DNA from: Pilatotrama ljubarskyi | Lineage: Eukaryota; Basidiomycota; Agaricomycetes; Polyporales; Polyporaceae | Assembly (NCBI GenBank): GCA_022385805.1 | Contig: MU277670.1 | Span: forward strand, 963,102-1,027,101 | DNA length: 64,000 nucleotides | Direction of reading: 5' to 3' | Shown here: positions 30,863 to 42,654 of the stretch, one piece after another | Position numbering within the stretch: position 1 is the first letter of the stretch | How the letters are laid out: each line of letters opens with the position of its first letter | The notes under the pieces: model-generated | What the model was told of the DNA's origin: nothing | The model's input: the letters and a program-made list of their open reading frames with translations, nothing else | Database searches by the model: none | Program-made: the position numbers and the translations under genes

Positions 30863-33800
30863 TGGGAGGCAGGAGTGGAGAGACCTTGAACGTTGTCTAC
30901 AACGTCGGCGGGGGGGAAAAGCATGGATAGTCGAGGCGTCACCGTGGTGCTCATCAAACGGGGTCTGTAGCACGGGCGCCTACCTCAATACTAACGCGTT
31001 GAAGGCTGGTAAACAAAGTTCTTGAAGAAAGCTAGGAAACAATTTGAGCTCCGAAAAGCGCTGTAAGATCTAAACTTAGGCAAGTGAGAACACCACGGAC
31101 ATTCCTTTCCGAAGGCTTTCCTCTTCGCTGAACACGTCCGACCTCTATGCTCATCCAACTTCCCCCTGCCCCCCATGTCTCCTATACTGTATTCCCGGCT
31201 TGTGCTGTTATGTAGGACAAGTATCGAAAAGAACAGATAGGTTTCAATAGCCTCTACCTTGCCTGGAGGTGTCTCAGTTAGACCTCCAACCCGCGTCCAA
31301 CGCCTCCAGGTGAACTCTCGAGGTCCCACTCACACCAGCAGAGCGGCGGTAGCTATGTTCATAAGAATGTTTATCCATCGTTCTCTCCGATTGCCTGGCT
31401 AGATCCCACGCAGGCCGCAGCCTTGTCCGTGTCTTCCGGTGAAGAGGTTCGTCCTGAAGTCCTGTGAATATCGCAACTATATCGCAGCGCCCCTACGCTG
31501 GGCAGAATTGGCCAGCTAAGTAATGAGTTGTCATTCCGAGGACGTCTCTGAAAATCCTGAGGTAATTAACATGTAGGTGTGGAGACTGTCCGAGTATGGA
31601 CAGTATGGACTACTCAAACCTTTCGGTCCCTTGTAGCACGCACGAGCTATGCAGTGGCTTTGGACTGCTCTATGGAAGCTGTATCTGGCAGAACCACGTT
31701 CAGAACTGCTTCCGAGGTAGTGGATATCCAACGGTGAGCACTTCTGCGATGCCCCCTGCAGTGTCATTCCTATGGCAGCGATGGCTGACGTCTCAGGCCT
31801 CCGGGGCCTCCTAGCAATACTCCTTGTCGACGATCTAGTTAGCTGCAGTGCTGAGGAGTTCCGCACACTAGCTGACAACGAAGCCTACAGATGCTCATTC
31901 ACCTTGCGGTATGGGCGGTCGAAGTTTGAGAGAACACTCGCAGTGAGCTTCAGTCGCACCCTCAAGACAGTTCATCGCTTCTTCGGCCGAGGTCTCACTG
32001 CCAGGCAAGTTTGCCCACTCGTTGATCGGTGGTCATAATCGCTCATGTAGGCCACCCATGCTCGCTGCACCGCATTCAGCCACCATCGCTGGACATCCTT
32101 CGAGGACGCCTGCCATTCGATGTGCCTGTTGCTATGCTCTCGGCCGGTGTCAGGGAGCTTGACATCCACTCTCATGCTTCCGGCGGCACTCCGCGTCCAG
32201 CTTGACACGCTGGACGTACTGCTGATGGTCTACCGGCACGTCGGGTCGCAAGAAGCGCATCTGAAGTTATCCATCTGGTCTGACATGGGAATATTCAGTA
32301 GCATGCTCCAGCAGTCCGCGGATACCCTCCTGGGGCGGCCATATGTTCTCGCATCAAATCTCGGGTGCAACATACGCGGCAGTGCCAGGATCGCAACATA
32401 TCCGTATCTCAACATTCGTTGATACACCGGACTGGAGGATATGCCGATCTAAAATTGTGAGTGTGCATATGTGCTCGCGCTGTAGTCTCACGGATGCACA
32501 GTTTATGACATCGCGTCGCGGGACGCAGTACGTTTGACCCATGCCCGAAGTTCTATGTCCGCTCTTTGCGCACCGTGCGTCCCAGAAACTGCGTCGGGAC
32601 AGCAAGGGGCGAAGCGAGAGAAGCATGAGCTTCTGCTCAGCCTAATGAGACCGTACAGATGTTGCGAATGCCGTCTTTGGCGTTATCATCGGTGGCAGCA
32701 GTCTTCCGCTTCGCGATGGACGACGTATACTAGCGACGAGCGTCCGCATGTGTACCAACCTCCGCGCTGCCTGTGTCACAGCCGCGTTCAGGATGGCAGG
32801 CGTTCTCGCGAGCGGGGCGGTATGGGCGGCTCTATCACTCAGCATGATGCTGAATCTCTCCGATAGAGAAGATCTCGCGCAGACGCATCTCGTGGGCGGA
32901 GCAAGCTTGTTCTCGATCTTGGTGCGCCCACGGTGGCATCCTTCTTCAGCCTTCAAAGTTCAAATTTCGCGCTTCTTTCTTTGGCCTCCATCTTGCCATA
33001 GCCCCATGCGATCATGCGAAGCTGTTGGGATGCGAGTTTCCTGTGCAGCGCGAGAGCGACGGGGAGCTTTGGTGACGACGGGAGCGGGAGCCATCTCCCT
33101 GGGCAGACGCGCTGCGCCGTCCATCCTTTGGGCGAGGGCGACCGCCGACCTGACCTGTGCTGCACAGTACGTACGGATTTGACATCGCGTTTGCCGGCCA
33201 AAACCAGGGTGGCCGGTATGGCCTTGCACCATTACGATGGGTCAGCATGGCTCTGGCTGTCATCTGTAGTCGCTGTCTCCTTGACGTGCCTGCGCCTATG
33301 CGCGCACCATACGCTCATCGGGCGCGCTCAGTGCTCGTTGACGGGATCGCGGTTGCCTTGCTCCCACCACACCCTCCGGACCATATGGCGTTCCTTGCCG
33401 GCTCTAATCTTGAGGCCCTTTCCTTTCGTCGCCGACCGTTGGCTTCCTCGCCTCCGGGCTGCGAGCGGTCAAAAAGGTCTTCTCTCATGTTTGTTTTGCA
33501 GCGCGTACCCCGAAAACCTGCAGTCAAGTTCCGGCCGCCCGCCGCTGCGACAAAATGGCGCTCTGCGGCAATTTTGCGCGCCCGCAATACAATGCGCACT
33601 GCGAAAACACATTACGCGGGTCAACGAGGGAATAATTCACCGCAGCGCGGTGAGGGCCGTCGCGGCAGTTCTCGGTCCCGCGACGGATTCACGAGGTGTA
33701 CGAGAAGGTACTCGACGATTTGCTCGCCGGCGCAGACCTGTGCCTCCTCAAGGCCTCACCCGGCTCACCGGGCAGTGCGCGGATGTCTCGATGGCTCGGT

Positions 33801-36253
33801 TTGGTGTGTGCAGCCATGTTTCATTGCTAGCATCATCGACGGCTGAAGTCTCACCATCCTCCAGCATCAGCGTGCTCACGTTCGCGGCACCGTCTTTGGG
33901 CCCCTAAGCGAATCTCAATTGCGCCGTGGGCGGTCATGCCCGGGAGACGGGGGTTGGGGTGGTCGTCGGGCAATGAAAGAGCGCGATCCGAGCGCGCCTT
34001 GCCTAATCGTGCAAAGTGGTGCAGAACTTCGCGACTTTCCCACCTGCCCGCCGCGTCGTCCGATAACCTCATGGTGATGCGTGATGCCCTATCGTGTGCG
34101 CTCCATTCTGTCAAACGTCCTCATGACCGATGGCCGCGACCCTGCCCACGAAGAAAAGAGCCTCGTATAGACATATGATTACACCATTGCAGAGAACAGT
34201 AAGCAGTAACTTACAAGACGACGACGAACCGTGGTCCCTCCCTCCCATTCACGCCGAGGCCCGCCGCGGCACAAACATACAGCGTCCGACGCGACCCTGG
34301 GGACGCTCTGGCCATCCGCCGATGTCAGGAGTGGGACGAGCGCATCCGAGGGCGTAACGTCAGTGGCACCCCCGTAGGATGGAAAAAACAGGCCCGCAGG
34401 CCCGTGACGCCACGACGGGGCCTGTAGACGAGTGAATTCAGCGCAGAAGCGCGCGCGGTGCCTACGGGAAGGCAGGTGCTTCTTCGTGTTTCAGGTGCTA
34501 GCCGGACAGCGGCAGGCCCCGCTGCGAATGGCAGGTGCGGCCCGGCGCGTGCGTCCTGACGCGGTCCTCCCAGCCCTCTCCTGCGCGCGGGGTTCGAAGA
34601 AGCGTGCACCTGCTAAGGCACGCTTGTGGGGAGACTGCCTTGGCTGGAGCTCGCCTGCGTACGAGCGAGCCGCACCCGCGAACCTTGTAGCGTTAGGTCG
34701 TCCCAGTCTTCTGGAGGATGCTTGCAGAACGACCTGTCTGACAGCATGGTGCTTCTGCCACGGTGACGGAGGGGTTCGTAAAATAGTACATATGCCGGCT
34801 AGTCAGGCATTTGCAATGGACGACCGCCCGGAGAATGAGAAGTGCAAGGTTTGTCCTCGTCGTGTGAGGAGAAGCATGCACTCGACGGTCAGCCACGGGA
34901 AGTTACGTGCCCCTGAACCTGGTGCGTTTAGAGGCTAGATAAGGGAGTCGAAAGGAGGTTAGCGAGATTACACTAGTACCGTTGGCCACAGTGCTGTAGA
35001 GTTCGACTTACGGAGATCACTCACCTCAGCAGACCGAAGGCATCCTGAAGTGGCCACAGTTCCGTCGAGCGGGGGAGATGAAGGCTTCGACCGCGTCGGG
35101 TGTCAGCAGGGCGACGACCTCCGCAAGAAGCTAGAGGACAGTCGGTGAGCGCAACCGAGAGCGGAGATACTTCTCCCTCCACCCACGACGTGTGGGTGAA
35201 CAGACGGAGTGTTTTACGACATGCTTGAGTCATGCAACGACGCGCGGACGGCAGACGGAGGATGAAGCTGTCCGCGTTTGCAGTCGCCGGTGGCCAGAAA
35301 GGGCGAACGGGGTGCATCTATCACGGCTGGCGGAGAGCGCCACGACGCCGTAAGCCCCGCTCGGGAATGCGCCTTGCGGGTAAGTACGCGGGCGGCCGAA
35401 GGTGCGGGTTGACGTTGCCTCCACTGTGCTGGATCAGGCGAGCGTTAGGGGGACTGACCGCAACGAGCACCTTGCTTACCGGATGGTGCGCGGACAAGCC
35501 ACACGCACGTCAGCGCCGGGCACGCAGAGATTCAGATGGCGGACAGCCTTGGCGAGCGCAGGACAGAGTACACTGCCCGGTGGTTGACACGTGCGCCATT
35601 CGCCTGCCGAGAGGGAGCAGCTGGGGGGCGGAGCTGGGCAGACGTGGAGAGGAAGCCGACGCCGCTGTCCGCGACGCGCACCAGGCTCGGTCCGAGAGCG
35701 AGTCGGGCGCGTTGTGGCAGTCGGTGCGAGCCTCGTGCACCGACAATGCCCCGTCGGGGATCGGGTCACACCCGACGTGATCATGTGGCCCCGCCCCCCG
35801 CCACCGCCCGATCCGTCTTGTGGGTCCCACGCGATCGCGTCACACTTTATTCCCCGATCGCGCTCTTCCCACGTTTCCCGGCCCAGAGCACCCTCATGTC
35901 GGCGCGTCTGTCACTACTGTGACACCAATGTGACCATTCGCGTTCCGGGCCGGAGCCGGGCAAGCAGACTAGACGCCGGAGCGGCGGGAAGGGGCGCGCT
36001 TACACACGGCGGGCGCTACACAACTCTCTCCCCGACATCATCATCTTGGTCTGATCCCGACGCTCGATCTCCCGCTCCAGACACGCTCCGTTGCCTCTAA
36101 CACTGCTTTTCGGACGTCTTGCGCGAACCACCGTTGCTACGACCGCCATCCAATCACTCAATTTAGCGTGACACCTGCTGAACCTTGTAGCTTCGCCCCG
36201 CACTCCACCTGCAACGCGCCGCGGAACAGAATTACTGAGACTCCTGCTCTAAC
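30863..36253. other. Gene-poor region of 5.4 kb
   Basis: From the TRP-like gene start to the ING gene start; the two read away from each other, so both promoters lie here. Several open frames exceed 100 codons (for example 33014-33907 plus and 33157-33846 plus), but overlapping frames in all phases are similarly long. That is a sign of GC-rich non-coding DNA. None shows a domain or a chain of splice sites. I saw no transposase or reverse-transcriptase motif. Confidence 0.45.
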
Positions 36254-38181
36254 ATGAACGCCAACCTCGAGGAGGCCGCGAACATTGCCACGGAATACCT
36301 ATCCAGTGCGTATTACATCCCCATTCCTTGCACCGTTATCTTGGGAGTGCGCAGCGGTCTGGCCTGCCCGGGCTTGCATGCTTCCCGTGCTCCCGATTCC
36401 GATTCCGAAGTGGCCGCGGAATGACCAGCCACCGCTCGCCTGCGCCTCGTCCACCCCAGCTCATGGCTCAGACTCTGCGCTTCCGTGTTCCTCGCTGCTC
36501 ACCTCATCACACCTGTCTCAGGTCTCGAGAATTTGCCAAATGAGACGCAACACATCTTGGCCGAGATCAAGCACCGAGACACGAAGACATACGGCACGTG
36601 TTTCTTTTGCTCCGTTCACCACCTGAGCAGGTTCATCTTACCGGAGGCAATCCGCCTCGGTCGATCTGCAGAACTGACGGAGGAAATCCGAAAAGAGACG
36701 CAGAAATACTTCCGGCACTCGTCCAAGAACCCCGGGCAAGCCCTCTCAGCGAAAGACACGGCGATCCCTGAAACAGTAAACGCGCTGTACGCGCAGGTCG
36801 ACGCGCTCGCGGCCGAGAAGGTTGCGCTCGCCGAGCGGCTCGTCCGCATCTTCGAGCGCGCGATGGCGCGCCTGCAACACGACATCCAGCGCATCCTCAA
36901 GCTGCAGGGCGACGACCCGGGGCTGCCCGCGACGCAGCACTTCCTCAGCTCCGTAGACAGCACGGTCCAGCAGATCCAGACGGGCATGCGCACGGCCGCG
37001 GCGGCGATCGAGGCGCCCGCTGCTGCGTCCGCGTCGCTATCGGCGGCCGGCCAGCCACCGCAGAAGAGTGAGCCTTTCGCGCATTCATCGTTTGTTCGAG
37101 TTCTTTCCGTCGTTTTGTTTGTTCTCATTCCTTCGTGCATTGCTTTGGCGTGCATGCACGCCGCAGCGGAGACCCATGCCACCATCTTGCAGTGTTGGAT
37201 ACACCCCTTGTACCCATCCTTAGAAACGCCTTGTTTTCCCGTGGTGACGAGGTTCTCGTCCCTTCCTTCCGCCATCCCCTTTCTGGCTGTGTCCCGATGA
37301 CGTTACGTTGCTGTCGCCACCCGCACACTCACTCACTTACTCCTTTGTGTTTGTTTGTGCTCCAGAACGGCGGGTGACCGCGACGGCGTCGGCTGGGAGC
37401 ATCAAGCTGCCCAGCCCGGTTCCGGTCTCAAGCGGTGCGTACGGCACCGGCGGCGGCGGCGGTGCCGGCGGCTCCGGCGCTGGTGCTGCTGGTGGCGGCG
37501 CGGGAGTGCCGAGGTCGGGGCTCTCGCGGCAGGTGCACCCGAGGCAGTCGCCGATGCGCTCGCGGCGCGCCCACGCGGCCGGCGGGCTGGACGAGGACGA
37601 CGCGGAGGGCGACGAAGACGTCGATGAGGCGGGCGAAGACGGTGGCGACGCGGAGGACCAGGAGCTCTACTGCTACTGCCAGAAGCTGTCCTACGGCGAG
37701 GTGCGTCATATTCCGTCCGATCATGTCGCCGGCCCCTACGGACGCTGCTACTCTCGGCCGGGGCGGGTGACATCTGCGGCGCTCTGACGGACTGTCGGAC
37801 TGGCTTACTGACTTTTGCATGCGCAGATGATCGCGTGTGACAACGACGGGTGTCGGTTCCAATGGGTAAGTGTCGTCGCACTTCCTCTCCTTCTCTGCTT
37901 TTCTTGGGCGCGGACTGCATCCGTGTGGCGTCCACGACGGGTGAACGGGCCTTCTCTGCTTCTCTGGCGGGACTGACGGGACGCATCCGGTGCGGTCTAT
38001 CTATGCACAGTTCCACCTCTCGTGCGTCAACCTGAAGCCGCCGCTGCCGGAGAACTGGTACTGCGAAGAGTGCTCGGTGAAGCTCGGAATCGCGGGGCCG
38101 CTGACGGCCGCGCCGGCGGCGACGACGTCGAGCACGACGGGCGGCGGGGGCGCCGGCCGCAAGGGCCGCAAGAAACAGTGA
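36254..38181 (+). CDS. ING-family chromatin protein with PHD finger
   Basis: Six exons: 36254-36305, 36522-36593, 36672-37067, 37366-37700, 37827-37865 and 38011-38181, for 354 residues. The N-terminal ING domain (about 1-110) starts NLEEAANIATEYLSSLENLP and shows the AEIKHRD and KYFRHS landmarks, with a long coiled coil to about residue 170. A Gly/Ser-rich and then acidic linker leads to a C-terminal PHD finger of C4HC3 type: C276, C278, C289, C294, H300, C303, C316, C319 (YCYCQKLSYGEMIACDNDGC, ENWYCEEC). That finger reads H3K4me3 in the family, which recruits NuA4, NuA3 or Rpd3 complexes (Yng2, Yng1, Pho23). Which paralogue this is cannot be decided here. The intron 36594-36671 would use a GC donor and is a multiple of three, so a 26-residue insertion is the alternative. 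The introns of 216 and 298 bp are long for this window. Confidence 0.92.
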
Positions 38182-39479
38182 TTGCGCTGCTGTACAGTGT
38201 ACCGTGTCTGCAGATCGCCACCGTGGACGCGTTTCCGCGTTTGCGTTTGCGTCAGTGAAACGCGCACAGGACGTGAAACAGGACGCGGTGGAGATAGTCT
38301 TGGGCTAGCGCCGCAAGGATAAGTGGGAGCTGCGTCGAGGCGCTGCTGCTGCTGCTGCTGCTGCTACTGCTGTTGCTGGCTGTCATTAAGCTAGGTTTGG
38401 GGGCCGCGGTCGGTGCGTGCCGTCGATGCGGGGCTCTGAGACTCGGACTGTCATGCGTCGAGATCTGTATTCGTCCGAGGGGGTTCTGTATGTAGGAATA
38501 GGAATATCTACACAGCCCGCGCCCGCATCCGGGCAGAAGGTGATGAGGGAGCGGGATGACGTGGGACAGGCACTGGCCCACTGGGGGTGGGGAGTCGCGG
38601 AGTGCTGCAGGGGGAAGCACCGACGGGCGAGAAAGACAAGATGCACGGAGTCTCGAAGTGGATACTGTATGGCACTGGATATGACATGCGATTGGACGAG
38701 GAAGGCGGGAGGAAGGCATGCAGGAGGAGGAGTGGTCGCTATGGGGGGAGAGCAGAGAAGCGCCGGGAGATAGGTGGGACGGGAAGGGCCGAGCTCGGTC
38801 AGGATCTTCTCTCGGCTGGGTGGGACGGGCGAGATCCAGGAGGGCGAGATGAGGGGACTGCTCAGTTCGGCTGCGAGCGAAGGACGAGGACCTCCCCGGA
38901 AAGGCAACGCGCGCTCGGGATCGGAGTAACAGAGCAACCTCCGAGCGGGCGCGCGGCGGTGGGCGACGGGGAGAGGAGGCGGGGCGCGTCACGGTGAGGA
39001 ACAGGATGAAAGGGCGTGCGCGCTGTGGGATATGAACGAGAATGGAGCACTGGTGCTAGCTAAGCGGGAGCAGTTGGGGGTGGAGAGAGAGGAGGGAGAG
39101 AAAAAGGGGGAGAGGAGGATGGTCGGATTCTTTGTGGAAGGGGAGCGCGTGGAGGGGAGCCAGGGGGACGGGCGATAGGCGCAGGGTGGCAAGGGGCGTG
39201 GCAGGAGCCGTTGTGTCGGGGAGGGAGTGGGAAAGAAGCGGCTAAGCCATTCGTAGGGTGTGCACAGGATCTGGTGAGACCCCGGGAGCACCTTCTGCCG
39301 GAAAAGGACGAGGAGTGTTTGGCGGATACGGGCCTTAAGTACGCTCAGCTCTCCGCCGCTGCCAGGGCCAGTCCGCCAGCCAGCTGCAGCCAGCGGTCTC
39401 CTCGCTGCCACTCCTACTCATTCCCCGCACACACCGCAGGCTTCCTTTCCGCCAGACCCTTCCAGACGCACCCCAATCC
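38182..39479. other. Region between the ING gene and the GATA-factor gene
   Basis: Holds the ING 3' UTR with a GCT triplet run, and the long upstream region of the GATA-factor gene. The part from about 38690 to 39250 is strongly purine-biased on the plus strand (GGAG, GAGA and GGGA runs). Small upstream ATG frames near 39007 and 39033 precede the GATA start. No separate protein gene is supported; minus-strand frames here are the shadow of the purine bias. Confidence 0.5.
38342..38377. repeat. GCT/CTG triplet microsatellite
   Basis: Twelve triplets, of which the first eight are perfect GCT, followed by ACT GCT GTT GCT. It lies about 160 bp after the ING stop codon, so probably in the 3' UTR. 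Confidence 0.9.
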
Positions 39480-41200
39480 ATGGACTCCTTCGCGTTCGAC
39501 AACTACACTTCCTACTCCGACGCGTCCACCCCCCGCACCCCCTCCCCGAGGACGTCCATCTCCTCCGACGACATGCACCCATACCCCACTCCCCCCTCCT
39601 ACAAGGGCCCCCTCGACATACACCTCTCCCGCAACATCTTCGACCACTCCCAGGACGAGGGCGCCGTCGTCGTCACCGACCACCACCATCCCCCCATCGA
39701 CGCTGCCAACGGCTGGTCGGCACCCTACCCTTCCTCCTTCCCCACTCCCCCGGGTTCCCGCGGCTCCCTCCTCGAGGAGTTGTATGATCACGATATTCCC
39801 GACCACAGCGTCCCCCAGGACATGTACCTCGACCACCGCCACCAGCAGTCCGCAGAGCCCGGCTTTCACGGCGGAAACTGGGCAGGCAGCCCGCAGACCG
39901 GCAACGGCGGCCAGTTCGTCGCGCACGCCATGCGGCACCCGCACGACATCCCCATGACCCGTCGCGCCACTTTCCCCTACGTCCGCCACGACCGCGGCGA
40001 GCCCATGCCCTACACCCCGCCTTTCCTGGGCAGCGACCACGACTCCGTGAGTCCCTTCGGCTCCCGGCCCAGCACCATGTACTCCGAACCGCTCTCCATG
40101 GAAGGCTCCCCGCACATGGGCATGTGCGAGCCCATGCACCATCATCACCACCATCCCATGGACGAGCCCTTCGCGCACACCGTCCCCATGAATGGCTCAC
40201 CCCATCCCCCCTACCACGACTTCCACCCCCACCATCCTCTGGACGGCATCAAAACGGAGGACAACCCCGTCATCGTCCCCTCTCAGTCCGCGTGGAGCCG
40301 GCCGCCCTCAGCAGGCATGCCGCCCCTCCCGTGCCTCTCCCCGCACGCGGGCGTCCTGGTCCAGCACACGGACGACGCCGCGTCCAAGGAGACGCAGTAC
40401 CTCCGGAGGCGGTGCTTCAACTGCCACACCACCGAGCCGCCGAGCTGGCGCCGCTCGACCCTCAACCCCGGCAAGATCGTCTGCAACAAGTGCGGCCTGT
40501 ACGAGCGCACGCACCTCCGCCCGCGCCCGCTCCGCTTCGATGAGCTCCGCGCGGGCAGCAAGACGCGCAAGCAGCCGAAGGTGAACGGCTCGCCCAAGTC
40601 CGCGAAGATGCCTCCGCAGGTGATCAAAAAGGAGCCGTCGGAGATGGACAACGCGATGCCCCGCCGCGCGTCTGTCTCTTCGTCTGCTTCGTCAGTGCAC
40701 TCCGCGAGCAGCGATTGGGATGAGTCTGGTGAATACAGTGGCGCAATCTGGTATCCGGACTTGGAACTGATCAAATCATCATTGCAGTGTCGGTGTACTC
40801 GTCGGGCTCCAACCCGCCGTCGTCGTTCAACTCCCCAGCGGCGTCCACCTTCCCCATCCCGCGCGATCCCAATTCGCAGTCCCCTCCTTTGGAAGGCGGC
40901 ATCCGCCTGCCGAACACGCCGCTCTCTGACATCGCGTCTCTGCAGTCTGCGCACGGCTCCCCCGCGACGCCGCGCAAGGCCGCCACGATGCCCGTCCCGT
41001 ACTACCCCTCCTCATCGCCCGCCATCCAACAGGCGCGTCAGGCGGATTACTTCTCGCGACGTGGCTCGCTCCCTGCCGATGTCCAGAACGGCTCGATCCC
41101 CGAGGTGACTGGCTGGCAGAACGTACCTCTCGCCGAGCTCGCGCCCTCCCGGAGCGTGAAATCGTCGCCGCGTCCGCCGAGCCAGCCGATCGCTGCGTGA
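39480..41200 (+). CDS. GATA-type zinc-finger transcription factor
   Basis: Two exons: 39480-40728 and 40788-41200, joined by a 59-bp phase-1 intron, for 553 residues. The N-terminal 300 residues are rich in Pro, His, Ser and Asp, with a run of six His in MHHHHHHP, and look like a disordered activation region. One GATA finger occupies about residues 312-338: C312-FN-C315 and C335-NK-C338, with 19 residues between the pairs (EPPSWRRSTLNPGK inside), followed by a basic GLYERTHLRPRP arm. This loop is longer than the common 17 or 18, and NKC replaces the usual NAC. A Lys-rich segment and a Ser-rich tail with SRRGSLP follow. Agaricomycete GATA factors act in nitrogen, light or fruiting-body control, but I cannot assign this one. 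ATG context is good and the frame has no earlier ATG nearby. Confidence 0.92.
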
Positions 41201-42612
41201 AGGCGTGTCTCGTCTTCTCCCGTACCCCTAGACTCGCTCGATACCTTCTTCTTCGCATTCGTCGCATCATCTGCATCGTGCGCGGCCTGCCTGAGATACG
41301 GACGGGCGCGCCTTGTTTATACTGCAATATTCCCGCTTCGCCGCTGCTGCTACCACCCCAGATACCACCCACCACCCCCATACCACACCCGACCGGCCGC
41401 CGCGATGCACGCAAAACACGCCCGCTCGTCTGTATACTTCGGCTCGCGCGCTCCGGCTCGTCATGACCTCCACCTTCACCCCACCCGCACCGCATTCCCG
41501 GCCGCCCACTGTATCCTCACCCCGTCCGCGCACGCACACTGTCCATTGCATAGCTGTTCATCATCGGTTTCTTGAAGGTATCATGCGCTATTTTCCGTTA
41601 CTTATTGGTCCCCTGCTCTCGGTCCCCGCCCTGCCCGCCTTGCTGCCTCCCACTCCGCGCCGCGGCGGCCGCGCCGTCATCATGCCTGCTGCCTGCCCAG
41701 TGGCTTGCCACATGCCTCCCCCTCTCTCCTCCGAACCCGTCCGCTCGTTTGCCCCTCTGCTTGGTCGCCTGGACTTGCGCGCGCGCTCTCGATAACTATC
41801 TATTTATTATTTGTGTTTGTCGTACTACAGGTCGTCCACCCACTGCTGCATATTCCCCCACCCCACCCCACCGTGTAATCGTAGTCTACAGGAAGTAGCC
41901 GTATAACGTGCGAATAAAACGCGAAATCGTCGAAGCTCCTATCGTGCTTTCCCTTGCGTGGCTTGTTCGTGCTTCGCACTTCTTCTCCATTCGAGTCGTT
42001 GGGTGGGGGGACGTAGGTTCCATTTGGCGATGCGGTTCTGGACGTGCGCGATCTCCGTGCGAGTGCCACTTGCGTCGTCGCACCGTCCCTCCCGTCGCAG
42101 CCGTCGTCAGACGGTCCGTTGTTAGAGTTTACGTTTAGGCCGCCACCGATCGCGAGCGTCGGTCGTCGGTCGACGACGTCGTTGGCCAGCTGGGTGTGTG
42201 CTATTCCGGGCTCAGACGGGAACGGGCGGCGGCAGTGCCCGCCGAGCTTGGCTTCTTACAGATCTTACACTTGGCTCTGACGCTGTCCTGTACTGTACAT
42301 GTCCCACCCGGCGTGACCGGAGTGGCACAGGCACTGGGTGGGCTGGGGCACTTCGCTCGAGCTCAGTGCCAGTCCAGCTCATCGCTCCCATTCGCCTTCT
42401 CGCACAGCGCCAGCCTCGAGTTCAGCGGAAGATGATCGTTCCTTCTGAATAGAGCACGGCGCCAGCGGCTGCAGCACGCGGGGCCTGTCCTGTCTATGCG
42501 TACTGTACATAGCACTCACGGCGTCCTAGGGTGCGGTGGCACCGGCCCACCCACCTATCTAGGTTCCACGCACGCTCTCTGCAGCCAGACAGGGGTATCG
42601 AGTCTCCCGCAC

Positions 42613-42654
42613 TGCGTGTTGCGCATTGCGTGTTGCGTATTGCGTATTGCGTGT
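42613..42654. repeat. Heptamer tandem repeat, six units
   Basis: Six consecutive 7-bp units: TGCGTGT, TGCGCAT, TGCGTGT, TGCGTAT, TGCGTAT, TGCGTGT. All share TGCG at the start and vary only in the last three bases. Confidence 0.9.

Noticed and set aside
33014..33907. Plus-strand open frame of 297 codons in the gene-poor block
   Set aside because: Overlapping frames in other phases are nearly as long, composition is Cys/Ser/Arg-rich without pattern, and no splice partners or motifs are visible.
38252..38992. Minus-strand frame of 246 codons with a serine run
   Set aside because: The serine run is the triplet microsatellite read backwards, and the rest follows from the purine bias; no homology seen.
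39414..40178. Minus-strand frame of 254 codons rich in Gly and Val
   Set aside because: Pure shadow of the His/Pro-rich coding strand of the GATA factor.
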